From Sphaerulina vaccinii (lineage: Eukaryota; Ascomycota; Dothideomycetes; Mycosphaerellales; Mycosphaerellaceae), in assembly GCA_022570795.1 (NCBI GenBank), contig JAKUDP010000010.1, positions 682,001-746,000 on the forward strand: DNA of 64,000 nt, given 5' to 3'. A program made the position numbers and the translations under genes. Numbering within the stretch: the first letter of the stretch is position 1; every line of letters starts with the position of its first letter. Below the pieces are notes generated by a model. It was given only the letters and a program-made list of their open reading frames with translations, made no database searches and was not told where the DNA came from. This document shows positions 31,960-42,818 of this stretch, in pieces.

Positions 31960-32587
31960 ATGGCAACGGACATCCAGAAGAATCTCGTTGCGAAGAACGA
32001 ACAGTATGCCAGTTCCTTCACGCAAGGTCATCTCGCTCTACCGCCTGCGAAGAAGTACCTCGTTGGTATGTCACTTGAACCAAGTTATAGCAGGCTCACT
32101 ACTCATGCTACTCATAGTGACCTGCATGGACGCCCGTATCGACCCAGCAGCAGCATTCGGCATTGACTTAGGCGACGCTCACGTCATTCGAAATGCAGGC
32201 GGTAATGCCAAAGATGCTTTGCGCTCAATTCTTATCTCCCAGCATCTCCTTGGAACCCGCGAGATTGTACTTGTCAAGCACGTAAGTCCAGCCCTCTAGA
32301 AGCGCGGTATAGTTGGCGATCGATTCGAAGAGACAGAAACTGACTTATTTGTACAGACCGGCTGCGGCATGCTCACATTCACAAACACCGACGCACTCTC
32401 CATTGTAGCAGGAAACGTTGGAGCTGGAGTCCTAGCCGGTACCTACGACTTCCAGCCTTTCCCGGACTTGGAGAAGGCTGTCAGCGATGATGTAGATTGG
32501 CTACAGAGCCATTCCGCTTTAGTTGGCAAGACCATCTCCGGATGGGTATATGAAGTTGAGACTGGAAGGACGAAGCGAATTGTTTAG
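31960..32587 (+). CDS. Beta-class carbonic anhydrase
   Basis: Exons 31960..32065, 32118..32281 and 32357..32587; 166 residues, small for the class. Introns are 52 nt and 75 nt. Zinc site: C38-M-D40-A-R42 in VVTCMDARIDP, and H90-T-G-C93 in VKHTGCGML. The second exon reads IDLGDAHVIRNAGG, the usual strand next to the active site. It belongs to the short beta-CA-like clade widespread in fungi and bacteria. Known activity is interconversion of CO2 and bicarbonate. There is no targeting sequence, so it is probably cytosolic. An in-frame TTG four codons upstream of the ATG is not the start. It is convergent with Csn4. Confidence 0.92.
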
Positions 32588-32830
32588 ACCTGTTGTAGGG
32601 GAAAGTTTCACGTTAGTCTTTTCAGTCAAGATGAAATCGGAAGAAGATATGTAATGTGTGAAGAGTATCGAGTAAGAAAGTCTGGAAGTATACATCAGTC
32701 AGTACAGTATCTGTTACTGCTGGGTATCTAGCTCGAGCATGTTATCGTGTCTCGCGAAGAAAGTATCTTTGACTCGCAGCTCCCGTCCGTTAGCGGCTCG
32801 TCTTCGAGCCGACTAGCGTGACTGTCAAGC

Positions 32831-34234
32831 TCAAGCGGAGATCTGTTGCTCGTACCACACTGGTTCCTCCCTCTGAAGCATAGTGGTAAGTGTCTCCACC
32901 GACTCTGCTAAGCCTTGGACGTTCTTATCCCATATCTTGGGATTTGGTGCCTCTCTGCTATTGAAGTGAATAATACCAGCGATTTGATCGATCGAGCCAG
33001 AAAGACGATTGCTCTCTATCATGCCAGAAGCATAGCTTTCTGCCCGATCAGAATCCACGCCCAGCAACTTCCCAAGGTTCTCGAATGTGATGTTTGCGTA
33101 GATCCGAGACACTGCGAGGAGGTTGTGTTCGAGGACAGCTTTGTCCAGGACCGTGCTGCCGTCCGAGGTCGTGGCTAGCTGATGCTCTTTGAGATTTGCC
33201 GCGAAGGCAGCGACTTCTGAAGGCGAGAGCAGTCTGTCTAGGAAGATCTTCTCGAGTATGCTGAACTCTGTAACGTCCGCAGCTCGCTCATCCTTGTAAA
33301 TCTTGGCAAGTTGCTTGCCACGCTGTGGTCCTGCCTACAAAGTAGTGAAGGGTTAGCAAGTATCTCTGAATATCAATTGTGCTTCGATTGCAGCTGTCTT
33401 GGAGTTTGTTGCCACAGCAGGCTCGAGCTCACAGAGACAACGAGGATTGGGTATGCTCTGGGCTGGGTGGTTCGCTTACTGGTGCAAGCACAGCGCATGT
33501 GATGGCAGCTGAGAGAGCCTGGAGACGTTCCTCTTCATCGATCACTGTCTCATTCGAAAGCGCGTAGTACGCTTGAGAAGCATCGAGGAAGTTCCGATGA
33601 GAGTCTGAGATACGTGCTTGCGACAGTTGGAACTGTAGACGTGTTGCCTGGTCGGTGACGTTGTGAGAAATTTGCTTGATCTTGTTCAGATACGATGTGG
33701 CATCTGTGGGATCGTCGTCTTCGAGGTAGCAGCGACATATGCGCATCCAGATTTTGGCCTTCTCATCGTCGCTGATGCTGCGCTGTGAGGACTCTAGTGT
33801 GATAGTCTGGAGAGTCTTGGCTGAGTTCGTGAAGTCGTCGTCCGCTTCGTAAGCGTCTGCGAGCAGGAGCTTGATTTCGGTGTCTTGCTGTTCGAATGAG
33901 ACGACCTTTGAATGGAGAGTCTGGACGACTTCTGGCCTGTAAATGTGGTTAGAGTCTGCTCGACATAGTGTATGAAGTAAAGAGCCACTTACCCGACCTC
34001 TAGCTTGACCTCGTTGCTGAGACTCCGAAATTGCTCCACGAATGCTGAAAGAAGTGGTCTTGCGTTGATAACTCCCACGCTATCTGATGTGATGCTTTGC
34101 ACATAGGCCACCAGATTCGGTACGATGCTGTCTCCAGATGTGACGATCTGCTGAAGCGCTGCGGCGTAACCCTGTGCTCTCTCGTTTCCTGATGCCTGCT
34201 CGAGCGCCGACAGCTGCGCACTCATGGGAGCCAT
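32831..34234 (-). CDS. csn4: COP9 signalosome subunit 4
   Basis: Minus-strand exons 33993..34234, 33480..33936 and 32831..33334; 400 residues. Start ATG 34234 (MAPMSAQLS). The N-terminal half consists of TPR-like helical repeats (IWMRICRCYLEDDDPTDATS, then LNKIKQI). The C-terminal PCI winged helix runs from about ILEKIFLDRLLSPSEV through LAVSRIYANITFENLGKLLG to GIIHFN. The order and size match Csn4 (fungal csnD). It is part of the CSN scaffold, which removes Nedd8 from cullins. Intron 1 is ordinary (56 nt); intron 2 (145 nt) belongs to the repeated intron family. It is divergent from nothing obvious at its 5' side and convergent with carbonic anhydrase. Confidence 0.92.
33335..33479 (-). mobile_element. 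Introner-like element: Csn4 intron 2
   Basis: 145 nt. Plus-strand view: the block GTTAGCAAGTATCTCTGA (33352-33369, the branch-site end of the intron) and a hairpin GAGTTTG-TT-GCC-loop-GGC-T-CGAGCTC (33402-33430). Between 33402 and ~33437 it aligns with Mon2 intron 1 at roughly four of five bases. Its AGGATTGGGTATGC matches AAGATTGGGCATGC of Mon2 intron 3. It is the best-preserved bridge between the Mon2 copies and the rest. Confidence 0.75.
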
Positions 34235-34718
34235 GATGTATGGGAAGTGTTTGTGATGAAGAAGATGTCGTTTGATGGGAGATGCACAGATGTATGTAGA
34301 GGCAACAGCTCTGGCGCTAGTTATGCACGAAGCGGGTAAGCCGCAACATCCCTGCACGTCAATTCAAACTATTCACTTTCGAGATCCTGTCCCTGCCATC
34401 TGACAACCGACTCTGCCTTTTTGTGGTGTATTTGGATATGCTATGCATTAGTCGCTGCTGCTGAACGGAGACAACTATGGCTGGATGGGATGGACTGGGT
34501 CTGACTCACTGCCGCACACTATCAGGGAGTCAGGCAAGCCAGTACACACCGGGACTAAGAACATTTAAGTACATCATGCAGGTCTTCATACGTTGACCGC
34601 TACGCAGCGGCTTTAGACTTAAAGTGACTGCTCGATTGATTGGAGAACAATAACAGCGGGCAATAGGTAACAAGTTCTCGTACATTAGCACTATACAGTG
34701 ACTTGCAACTCTGTCTAC
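34235..34718. other. Intergenic region
   Basis: 484 bp between the Csn4 start and the Erb1 stop, both minus strand. It holds the Csn4 promoter; no gene or repeat seen. Confidence 0.4.
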
Positions 34719-37174
34719 CTACACCCATAATCGAACAGTTCCATCGGCTCCACCACTAACTAGCCAAGCCTCTGTGGGATGCCAGTCAACAGAGAGCACT
34801 CCGAGATGGCTCTTGATCTTATGTCCACGCAAGATCTTCAATGGCACCACTGTAGCGTTCTCCATAGAGTCTCCAAACACCTTGCCATGCAGCACTTGCA
34901 GCGTACCATCATCTGACGCATCGGCGAACAGAGGATATGAGTTGTGGAACTTAACGCTGCGAATGGCTTTGCTGTGATATCGCAAAGTCTTGTAAGGCGT
35001 GCTTCCGAGGTCGAGATCGTGCCAGAGCAGACGCTTATCGTACGACGAGACCAGTAAGTTATTGCCCATGGGGTGTAATGAGATGTCGCTGATCCACCGA
35101 GCACCAGGTTGAAGCTCCTTTTCAAGCTTTTGAGCTTGCAGGTCGTATACTCGGATACGTTGCCTTGTGGCCAGGAAGAAGAGCGGACGCGAAGGGTGGA
35201 AGCACACTGTCTGTGCAAGACCCTTGGGTCGCTTGAATGGATGTTGCGTTTGGTGTTTGCTGAGTGTGTGGATCGCAACCGATGTGGATGTCGAGCTCGA
35301 AGTAGGGCATACTGTGGAGAAGTACTCGCCTCGTCGATGCCAGACCAGAGTCTTTGGTGTTGATCGTAGTGTGAGTGTGAGCAGGATGCCTCTGTCCTGC
35401 AGGTTTTGTGGTGGTCGTGCCCAAGTTGCAGCTTTTGGCTTGGGCGTACCATCAGCAGTAGTGATTTTCGCAGCATTGGCCGCTTCGTAGCCAAATCCTG
35501 CGTCAATGATCTCGTGTGCGTGCTCTTGCATCTCCTCCGATATCTCCTCTGATTGTGGCGTCATGAAGTATACCGTCTCTCCACAGCACGCACCGAGGAT
35601 GAAAGCCCCTTGTCCAGGGCGCCATGCCACCACGTTAACTGGCTCTGATTGTGATAATCTGATGCGCCGCACTTGTCGTGTGTTCTCTACGCTCCAGATC
35701 CTCACTGTGCCATCCACACCTCCAGACGCGATATACGTGCCAGTTGGGTCCACAGCGACAGATCGAACTTGGCCTTCATGCCCACTGAACGTCTTGTGGC
35801 AGGTCGTAGGGAACGGCTTCAGCTCGGCGGGATCAGGAAGCTTCGGTAGCAATGATTCCGGATCGATGTTAAGCTTGCTTCTGCGTACACGCGGCGCTAG
35901 ATAAAGGTCCAGACATCTGTTCATCCTCTCGTGTAGCAGCTCATCGTAACCAGGCACACGTCGCAGAGCAGAGTGATCCCTAGGCAGAAAGTCGCGATCT
36001 CGGTCTTCAGGATCTGTATTCTCCCACTGTTCCCGTTCTTGCTTGTCTGGCAGGTATTCAGGAGGTGGATGATAGCTTTCCTCGTATCCTGGAGGAGGCA
36101 GCTTAGGCGCAGGCATGTTCTGTGAAAAGTCAGTCTAGCGTCAAGAAAAGGACTGTAAGTAGATGCACATACCATCGGGTGATCTGGCTTAGGCGCCTCG
36201 TTAGCCCACACATCATACGACGCATAGTCCAGCTCTGCCTCCTCCCTCTCTCGCTCCTCCTCTTCTGGCGCACGGAAAGGCTTTATTCTACCCTCTTTGA
36301 TTGCCTTGACCATCTTCATAACCCGCTTGTGCTCATGCATCGACGGAACGAATCTGCGCTTCGGTTCTGGTGCTGCAGAAAGAGGCATAACCTCCTCCAT
36401 ACCCTTTCCTGTAAACCACTCGACCATGTCTGGATATGGATCGTAGCCATCGCCTGGCTGCTCATTGCGTGTCAACTTCTTCAGCGTCTCCAACTCGTCT
36501 CTCGTCAACTCCAGTGGCTTGCCAGTGGTTGGATCTGTCAAACCAGTCCATCCTTCTGGCAGATCGATGCTGTCTAGCAGAGAGTCGAGTGCTTTGCCCT
36601 TTGCCGGTCGTGCAATCTTCTTCCCATTGATGTCGTAGCCGATATGTGGGTATGCATCGTAGTATGTCAGAGGAATGTTGCCAATTGTGTTCGAGGTAAT
36701 GGGTGCATCGGAATCATCGGTGTCGTACGCCGGATCGATGTCCTGATAGACATATCGCTCGTTGCCATTGGCGTCCTCTTCCACACGGTAATTCGAAGTC
36801 TTGATGCGGTCATGTAGCTCTAGAGACTTCATAGGCATATCCGGCGACGATGTCAGGTTCTGTATATCCACGCCAGTGTCTGTGCCCATCAACTTTTCGG
36901 GTATCGCAGGTGTCCCGTTGCTCTTCATGCTGCGTATCTGATCTCGCACATCCTGCTCGTCTTCGGATGAAGCATCTGTCTCGTCCTCATCTTCTTCTTC
37001 ATCTTCGTCTTCCTCATCCTCCAAATCTGCTTCACTGTCGAATTCATCCTCGCTGTCGTCCTCGCTGTCGAATGCGCCGTTCAGCTGAACATTGCCAAAC
37101 TCCGAGTCCTCATCGCTGCTCTCAGGCCTCGGCACCTCCACCACTTTGCGCTTCTGTCCTGCCTTTTGCGCCAT
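34719..37174 (-). CDS. erb1: Ribosome biogenesis protein Erb1 (BOP1)
   Basis: Minus-strand exons 36173..37174 and 34719..36119 (53-nt intron, GTATGT donor); 800 residues. The N-terminal ~100 residues are highly acidic. Then comes the BOP1N domain (residues ~130-390), with YRVEEDANGNERYVYQDIDP, YDAYPHIGYDINGKKI, GWTGLTDPTTGKP and PSMHEHKRVMKMVKAIKEGR all typical. It is followed by a seven-bladed WD40 propeller (KTFSGHEGQVRSVAVDPTG to GGADGTVRLWV at the very end). It acts in the nucleolus in the PeBoW-type complex with Nop7 and Ytm1, for 27S pre-rRNA processing and 60S assembly. It is divergent from the Zn2Cys6 gene. Confidence 0.96.
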
Positions 37175-37686
37175 GTTGTAGAGAACGAATGTTTGAGCGA
37201 AGTCCAGTTCTCAAAAAGTTTCCCAAAGTTCACAAGCTTGGAGAAATAAGTGGAGCCCGAAGATGACGGCGACCCATACCTACACAAGTTTCTTACTGCC
37301 CTGCCCTGCCCTACACCCTCGACGGGGACCTCACATTTTGACTTTCGAAGCTCAACTCAGCCGCAGACGTCGACTGCAATCCTTCAAGCAGGAAGATAGT
37401 TCATCATGGTTGCTCGCCAGATCCTGATGTCCCAAGGCCAAGGATCGGCACTGTCTAGGCAGCACAAGTCGCTGTCAATACCGAAGGAATGGTAGCAGAA
37501 AGCCTATGAAACGTAGTCGAGCTCGGCTCTGCATCTATGAGTGCATATTCAGCTCCAGCTTAGGGCTGTGGTATAAGAACTAACATCTAGCCCCGAGACA
37601 TTCGATCTCTGCTTCTTGTTACTTAAGTACTTATCTCACAGCAGGAACGTACAGTAGGACTTCGGGTACCAGAAGAGTAACAGGCT
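37175..37686. promoter_or_regulatory. Bidirectional promoter, Erb1 / Zn2Cys6 regulator
   Basis: 512 bp between divergent starts; contains a short CCTGCCCTGCCCTAC direct repeat near 37300-37315. No gene seen. Confidence 0.4.
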
Positions 37687-38968
37687 ATGGCGCAGGAAGC
37701 AGGAAACATGGACGATCATGGTGACCAGAACCGCAAGCGTCGAGCAGCATGCGATGAGTGTAGTAAGTCTACAACTCGATCACGGTTATGAAGCAACCAC
37801 GTCTGAGAAGGTCTCTACAGGAGTAAGAAAGCTCAAATGCTCAGGCGCAAAAGGCGACCACGGGAAGTGCGCAAGATGTCACCGCCAGAACATAATCTGT
37901 GTATTCTCAGCTCAGAAACAGATGGGAAGACCGAAGAAGAGACAACAGGGTGACGGGGAGGAGGCAGTGAACGCATCAACAACAAAGCGAAGAAGTCGCG
38001 ATACTAGCATGGAGCTTGACACCGAGCAGAATGAGACGATGGATCCGAGCATATACGAAAGTGCATTCACTCCAGGGGGGAGTCTTCAGCCCTGGCTACA
38101 AGATGACTGGCCTACAGATTTGAATGGTAAAGGTGGACACCATGGACATGGGCCAGATGGAGGCGTACCAGGCTTGACGCCAGATTCTGACAGTAGCATA
38201 CCTATGCTCGGACAACCTTCGAGCCGCGATAGCAGTGTCGGCAACGCCATGCTCCTCGATCCTACACTCGCCAGCACCAGCGACCACCTCAATCTCGGTA
38301 TGCCGAAATGTGCCTGTCTTAGCACACTTTACCTGACTCTCAACTCTCTACAAACTATGGATGGCGACAAGTTCAACTTCCCATTCTCCTTGCATCCTTT
38401 ACGAGAAGCGATGCAAACAGCTTCCACAGTGCTGAAGTGTGAAGAATGTCCGAAACGCTTCATATCCGGAATCCAAAATGTTCAACTAGTCGGCACTCTT
38501 CTGATGTCCATAGCAGAGAGATTCAGTAAAGTGCTCGAACACATCAGCTCCGAGTCCGATCGTGCAGAGCGAGCCGGCGAGACCAAGAAGTTCCGCTTAG
38601 CGGACCTCAACACCTCTACATCTCACCTGCACACAGGCGGCTTGGGTTGTGCGGCCACGTTTGAGATCAATTTGAGTCCAGAAGAATGGCGAAGGATGTG
38701 TAAGAAGGTTGTTCATGTAGAGGTATACGGTGCTGAAGATGGCGATATGTGCTGTCCACATTTCTCGGGAATATGCAAGCAGATGGAGGAGCGGCAGACG
38801 AGATGGCACGCGAGCCCGCTGCCTAAAGACTTTCCTCGCAATGAGAGAGGTGCCGCGCTTGGAAGTGAGAGAGATTTGATCAATGCTGGTCATGATAAAG
38901 ATGATCATTTGTGCTTGAAATTGGTGGGATTTGCCAACCGGCTTGTCGACGCGTACGACTGGTCGTGA
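37687..38968 (+). CDS. Zn2Cys6 transcription factor (AflR-like layout)
   Basis: Exons 37687..37762 and 37821..38968 (58-nt intron that interrupts the zinc cluster, as is common); 407 residues. The splice gives C22-x2-C25-x6-C32-x9-C42-x2-C45-x6-C52, a full binuclear zinc cluster flanked by basic RKRRAACDEC and a GRPKKR linker. The middle is Ser/Pro-rich. The C-terminal part (CACLSTLYLTLNSLQTM, then TVLKCEECPKRF and a region ending with CCPHFSGICKQ) recalls the AflR/sterigmatocystin-type regulatory domain. It presumably binds DNA in the nucleus. No secondary-metabolite genes lie next to it, so its targets are probably elsewhere. Its stop is 7 bp from the Rad10 stop. Confidence 0.88.
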
Positions 38969-38975
38969 GACAGCT

Positions 38976-40157
38976 TCAGTCAGGCTTCCTTAGCTTAGCG
39001 AGTGCAGCTGCAAAACCATCACTCAGTGGATCATCGTCCGGTTTCCGTTTCTTTGACGACGGCTCTGCAGGCGGTTCACTCCGGTTCGGCGCGGATGCCT
39101 TCTTCTCAGGCAACATTGCCGCATTCATGGCCGCCGCAAATGCCTCTTCGTCTTCTGCAGACACCTCTGGTTCCGCAAGCCGAGTCGGCGGACGACGATC
39201 CGCAACGGCTGCGCCAGTGCTGGCACGACTAAGCGTGGGAATCTCTGTTGTCGATGCGGTGTCTGCTCGGGTAACTCCCCTCGAGAGTGAAATTGGCTGG
39301 CTTGCTACAATGTTTTCGAGCTGCAATCCACGTTTTGCAGCACGCTGTATTCTGAACGGCTCAGTCACGCTCGTAACCCATTGCTGCACTTTCTTCTCAC
39401 CCCAGCCGGCTATTTGTGCAACTTCCTCGTGCCTTGCATTCACAGCTGTGCGGATCGTGCCAAATTGGGATACCAGTGAGACAGCGTCCGTCTTGTTGAT
39501 CGATCGCGGAGTAGTCACGAAATCCACCATGCGGTCACTGTAGGAATTGGACTGGTGCTGCTTGATCGAGGTTGGTGCTGCATTCTCATATGTCTTGAGG
39601 AGCTCCAGATATCGTGCACCTTCCGCAGCAGACCAGCAGAGGATGATAGTTACATTGTTGATGACACTCGTTTTACTTAGCTCCTTCAGACTCTCCTCGT
39701 GGTTTTGAATGTCTACCATGCATAAGACAACGCGTAGTGCGTATTTGCCTTGCAAGTTCTTGATTCGTGTGTAGATGTACTCCGGATGCAGTCGGTGGTA
39801 CTTCAAGCTTAAGAATAGAGCACAAGTCGTAACTCCCAGCACATAGTCGGCTGGTATGTCACCATATTCCCATGGCAATGACTTGATCTTGTCCAGGAGT
39901 GGGTTGCCCTTCTGTCTTGGCGAGACAATGATCGAAGCTGGGCCGGATCGTCTTGGTAATGCTTGCGGCTTTGGCTGCTGGACTCCTGTCCTCGTTGTAG
40001 ACGAGGCGCCACTCTGTCGGTCTAGTCCAGCTTGTCGAACAGGCTGTCCACTTTGACGCGAGCTTGATGCGTGTGATGGGTTTAGGCCTGAAGTGGCGTT
40101 TCGAGACACGTTCGGAGCAGCTCGACGTGGCCCATCATCTTCGATCTCATCCGCCAT
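38976..40157 (-). CDS. rad10: DNA excision repair protein Rad10/ERCC1 (Swi10)
   Basis: 393 residues, single exon. Residues 1-80 are low-complexity. The central XPF-like, nuclease-dead domain begins at IIVSPRQKGNPLLDKIKSLP and includes WEYGDIPADYVLG, LFLSLKYHRLHPEYIYTRI and RVVLCMVDIQNHEESLKEL. The double helix-hairpin-helix domain contains FVTTPRSINKTDAVSL and IAGWGEKKVQQW. A basic, Ser-rich tail follows (ending in DGFAAALAKLRKPD). Partner in the family: Rad1/XPF, forming the 5' structure-specific endonuclease of nucleotide excision repair and single-strand annealing. It is divergent from MED19. Confidence 0.95.
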   Translation of the reverse strand: MADEIEDDGPRRAAPNVSRNATSGLNPSHASSSRQSGQPVRQAGLDRQSGASSTTRTGVQQPKPQALPRRSGPASIIVSPRQKGNPLLDKIKSLPWEYGDIPADYVLGVTTCALFLSLKYHRLHPEYIYTRIKNLQGKYALRVVLCMVDIQNHEESLKELSKTSVINNVTIILCWSAAEGARYLELLKTYENAAPTSIKQHQSNSYSDRMVDFVTTPRSINKTDAVSLVSQFGTIRTAVNARHEEVAQIAGWGEKKVQQWVTSVTEPFRIQRAAKRGLQLENIVASQPISLSRGVTRADTASTTEIPTLSRASTGAAVADRRPPTRLAEPEVSAEDEEAFAAAMNAAMLPEKKASAPNRSEPPAEPSSKKRKPDDDPLSDGFAAALAKLRKPD

Positions 40158-40350
40158 CTTCGCTCCTTCTCATTGTCGTAGTCTTCGCTACTGTGAATCG
40201 TCGTCAAATCATCCGGGCACAGCTGTTGTTCATCAAAGTGAGAAGGAATCGTGGTGAAGGCAGCTAGAAGCGAATCGAACGCACAGGCCGCATCTCGGCT
40301 CGCTCTACTGATCCCGCCTCGTCTCAATCTCTCATCCTACGACATCGTGT

Positions 40351-40381
40351 CAACCACAACCACCACCACGACCACCACCAC
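40351..40381. repeat. (ACC)n imperfect microsatellite
   Basis: A run of CAACCACCACCACGACCACC-type triplets of about 30 bp in the divergent promoter of Rad10 and MED19. Confidence 0.8.
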
Positions 40382-40550
40382 TGGCACCAAACGAATACAA
40401 CGACGCCGCCCATTCCCTGGAACTGGACGACTAGATGACGACTGGACCGTGAGACCGCCTCTATCCTCCGCCGCCGCGGTCGAGATTTTGAGACGAGCCT
40501 CTGGGTTCCTAGCGGGCGCTGGCGGGCCATTTTTACGAGGGCATCCTCTA

Positions 40551-40566
40551 CGACGACGACGACGAC
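40551..40566. repeat. (CGA)n microsatellite
   Basis: Five CGA units in a row just upstream of the MED19 start codon. Confidence 0.8.
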
Positions 40567-40603
40567 ACCGCGACACCATCATTCGACTCGTCCCGCTGCA
40601 TCA

Positions 40604-41966
40604 ATGTCCGCCCTGGACGGCGAACGATCACCGAAGCGGCAGCGACTCGAATCCTACTCTCCAGCTAGCCCGCGTCCGACTGCAGACCCGACAAAGGGCT
40701 TTATTCCGAACTATTCAACACCCCCTCCTAGCGTCCGTATGTCCCCATCATGGACGGCGCAATCACAGACGATGCAACAGCAGCAGAGTGCCGGCGGTAG
40801 CAACTTTCCTTCGCCTCCGAGTACCGCGGGATTTCAGAACCGGATGTCTGGTCGTGATGGAGAGGCTAGCGGCGATAGTGCGCACCCAACTCCAGCGTCG
40901 CAAGACGATGGCGAGGTGCGGAAAGATGGCGATGGGGACTCGGAGATGGTAGAACAGCAGGATGGAGAGAGCGGAAGTGGTGATACATCAGCAGGCGGCG
41001 GCGAGCACAGAAGGAGTGACCACGAGCGACAAGGAGATCACCCAGAGATCACGATACCATCGTCAAGCGCGGCGGCGCAGATCTACAAACTGCCTACCAC
41101 TCGTAAGTACTCCCAGCAATTGGCATATACGTGATATGTGCCTTGCTAAAGACTTTAACCACTGTAGCCATCGCTCCTTCACAGCCGCATCCCAGTCAGA
41201 ACCTCCTCGAGCTATACGATCTGTCCGTGATACAACAGCGTGTCGCCAGGCTGGATCCTGCAGGAAACAAGATCAAGCTGAGGAAGTCTTATGCAAGCAA
41301 GGTCAAGAATCTGGGGCTCGAAGGGCTCAATAAAGCCGCACCCAACCAGATGGAGCTGCAGGGACTCGTTGACCCCCTCTGGAGTACTGAGGTGGACACT
41401 GGGCTTACGATGTGGGATCAGCGCTGGCAGGAGTTCAAACTGGGTGATTCGGCTGGCGAGAATGATCTCCTCGGCAAGCTGACTTCAGCGCTACAACTTC
41501 AACCTGGCCGCTTACCGAAAGCCGAACATGAGCAATGGAAGAAAACCCTAGGTCTGGACGAGGCTGCGATTGTGGCGAAAAGCGCGGGTATGCCCAAAGA
41601 TGCTAAGCAGGCCACGACCAATGCGCATCTCGCTAGGACTGCGCCGGCTGCCGCAATGCGCACCTCTGCGCCTTCCTCTCCTCGAAACGTGGTGAGGTCT
41701 GTGAGAACTGGCAAGAAACGGAGCTACGGTGACAGCAGTTTCGAAGGCTACGGCGAAGGCTTTGAGGACGACGTATACAGTACAGATGGAGTAGATGACA
41801 CAGGGAGGCGGAGAGACTCTAACAAGCGCCAGAAGCGGAAGGTGAGCTATTCTCGCCACACCCAAGGCGGCCACTTGCTAACACTCAACAGGAATTCCCA
41901 TCTAATGCGAATTCGCCCGCCTTCTCTACTGGCAGTGGTGCGAGCATAGGAGTGCGAAGCTCATAG
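40604..41966 (+). CDS. med19: Mediator subunit 19 (Rox3)
   Basis: Exons 40604..41102, 41168..41841 and 41892..41966; 415 residues. Introns are 65 and 50 nt. The start MSALDGERSPKRQRLESYSP is a conserved fungal MED19 N-terminus. The Rox3 core is QNLLELYDLSVIQQRVARLDPAG then KIKLRKSYASKVKNLGLEG and GLVDPLWSTEVD. A conserved end block is KRSYGDSSFEGYGEGFEDD followed by KRQKRK, after which the last exon adds 24 Ser/Asn-rich residues. It is a head-module subunit of the Mediator coactivator, linking activators to RNA polymerase II. Without splicing intron 2, the frame runs to a different end at 41949. Confidence 0.94.
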
Positions 41967-42818
41967 ATCTGCAGTATCTATATGAGTCGCACTTTTGCTC
42001 TGACAAGATCGCACTGGCCTTCTTTGACACTAGTGCGCTCACTGCGCTCAGTGCGCTCAGTTATTGTCATAACTTCGAGAGCGACTTCTCGACTCGTCAC
42101 CCCTCACACCTACGAGCAGATCTTCGATGCCCTCTTTGGCCTTCGAAATAGTTTCCTCACGAACGGAACAGCGCTCACATTCAATCGACTGAATTGATAT
42201 ACCCATGCTGCGTCGGTGTGGCAGCTTTTTGGCTTTTCTGCTTTTGCTCTGCAGGCTTTTGGATTGCACCTGGATATGTGCATAAAGCAGGCTGGGCGCA
42301 TGTGCATAGCTCACTTTTGAGCTTTTACGAATGTTACGGGAGTTCATGGTTCTTGAGCTCGGGTGGTGATCTGAATAGCGCTGGGTACCAGGCGTTGATA
42401 CCCAAGGATGGTCTAGTGCTAAAGGCCAGCGCTGGATGAGACAGATAGAAGACGATATGTAGGGCTGAAATAATGCCTCATGTGAAGCAATTTCAACGAC
42501 TTCACTTTTTCATCCGCGTGTATAATCCTCAGGAACGTAGTGGCTCTTTCCTATCTTTGCTATGTCACGGAGGCTCGCATACTGATCAGGAGTCTTGATC
42601 GAGCAGCTTCCCGGGCGGTCCGTCCCATTGGCAGTGCGAAGTGAATCCTCTCGAGCATACATGTACTTTCCATTTTTACAATCATCCAAAGCAACCTCGC
42701 ATGTCTCGTGTGGAGAAATCAAGCAGATACTGACACCGAATGGTACCATTCAAGCTGTCAAGGTAATTGGGCAGGACATACCATCCGAACGCAAATTCTG
42801 CAAAACCATCATCCCAGC
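41967..42818. other. Intergenic region with a 9-bp repeat
   Basis: 852 bp between MED19 and Rpp40. It contains three copies of a 9-bp unit (TGCGCTCAG/C) at 42034-42060. Upstream short frames, including an extended frame into Rpp40 from 42708, look like leader. Confidence 0.45.
42034..42060. repeat. 9-bp tandem repeat, three copies
   Basis: TGCGCTCA plus C or G repeated three times, about 70 bp past the MED19 stop, probably in its 3' UTR. Confidence 0.8.

Larger units (their letters stand above)
40158..40603. promoter_or_regulatory. Bidirectional promoter, Rad10 / MED19, with trinucleotide repeats
   Basis: 446 bp. Carries an imperfect (ACC)n tract at ~40351-40381 and a (CGA)n tract at 40551-40566, both on the MED19 side and probably in its 5' UTR. 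The 233-codon frame here is a by-product of these repeats. Confidence 0.5.

Noticed and set aside
40251..40952. 233-codon frame over the MED19 start
   Set aside because: It results from the ACC and CGA repeats and reads out of frame with the clear MED19 sequence.
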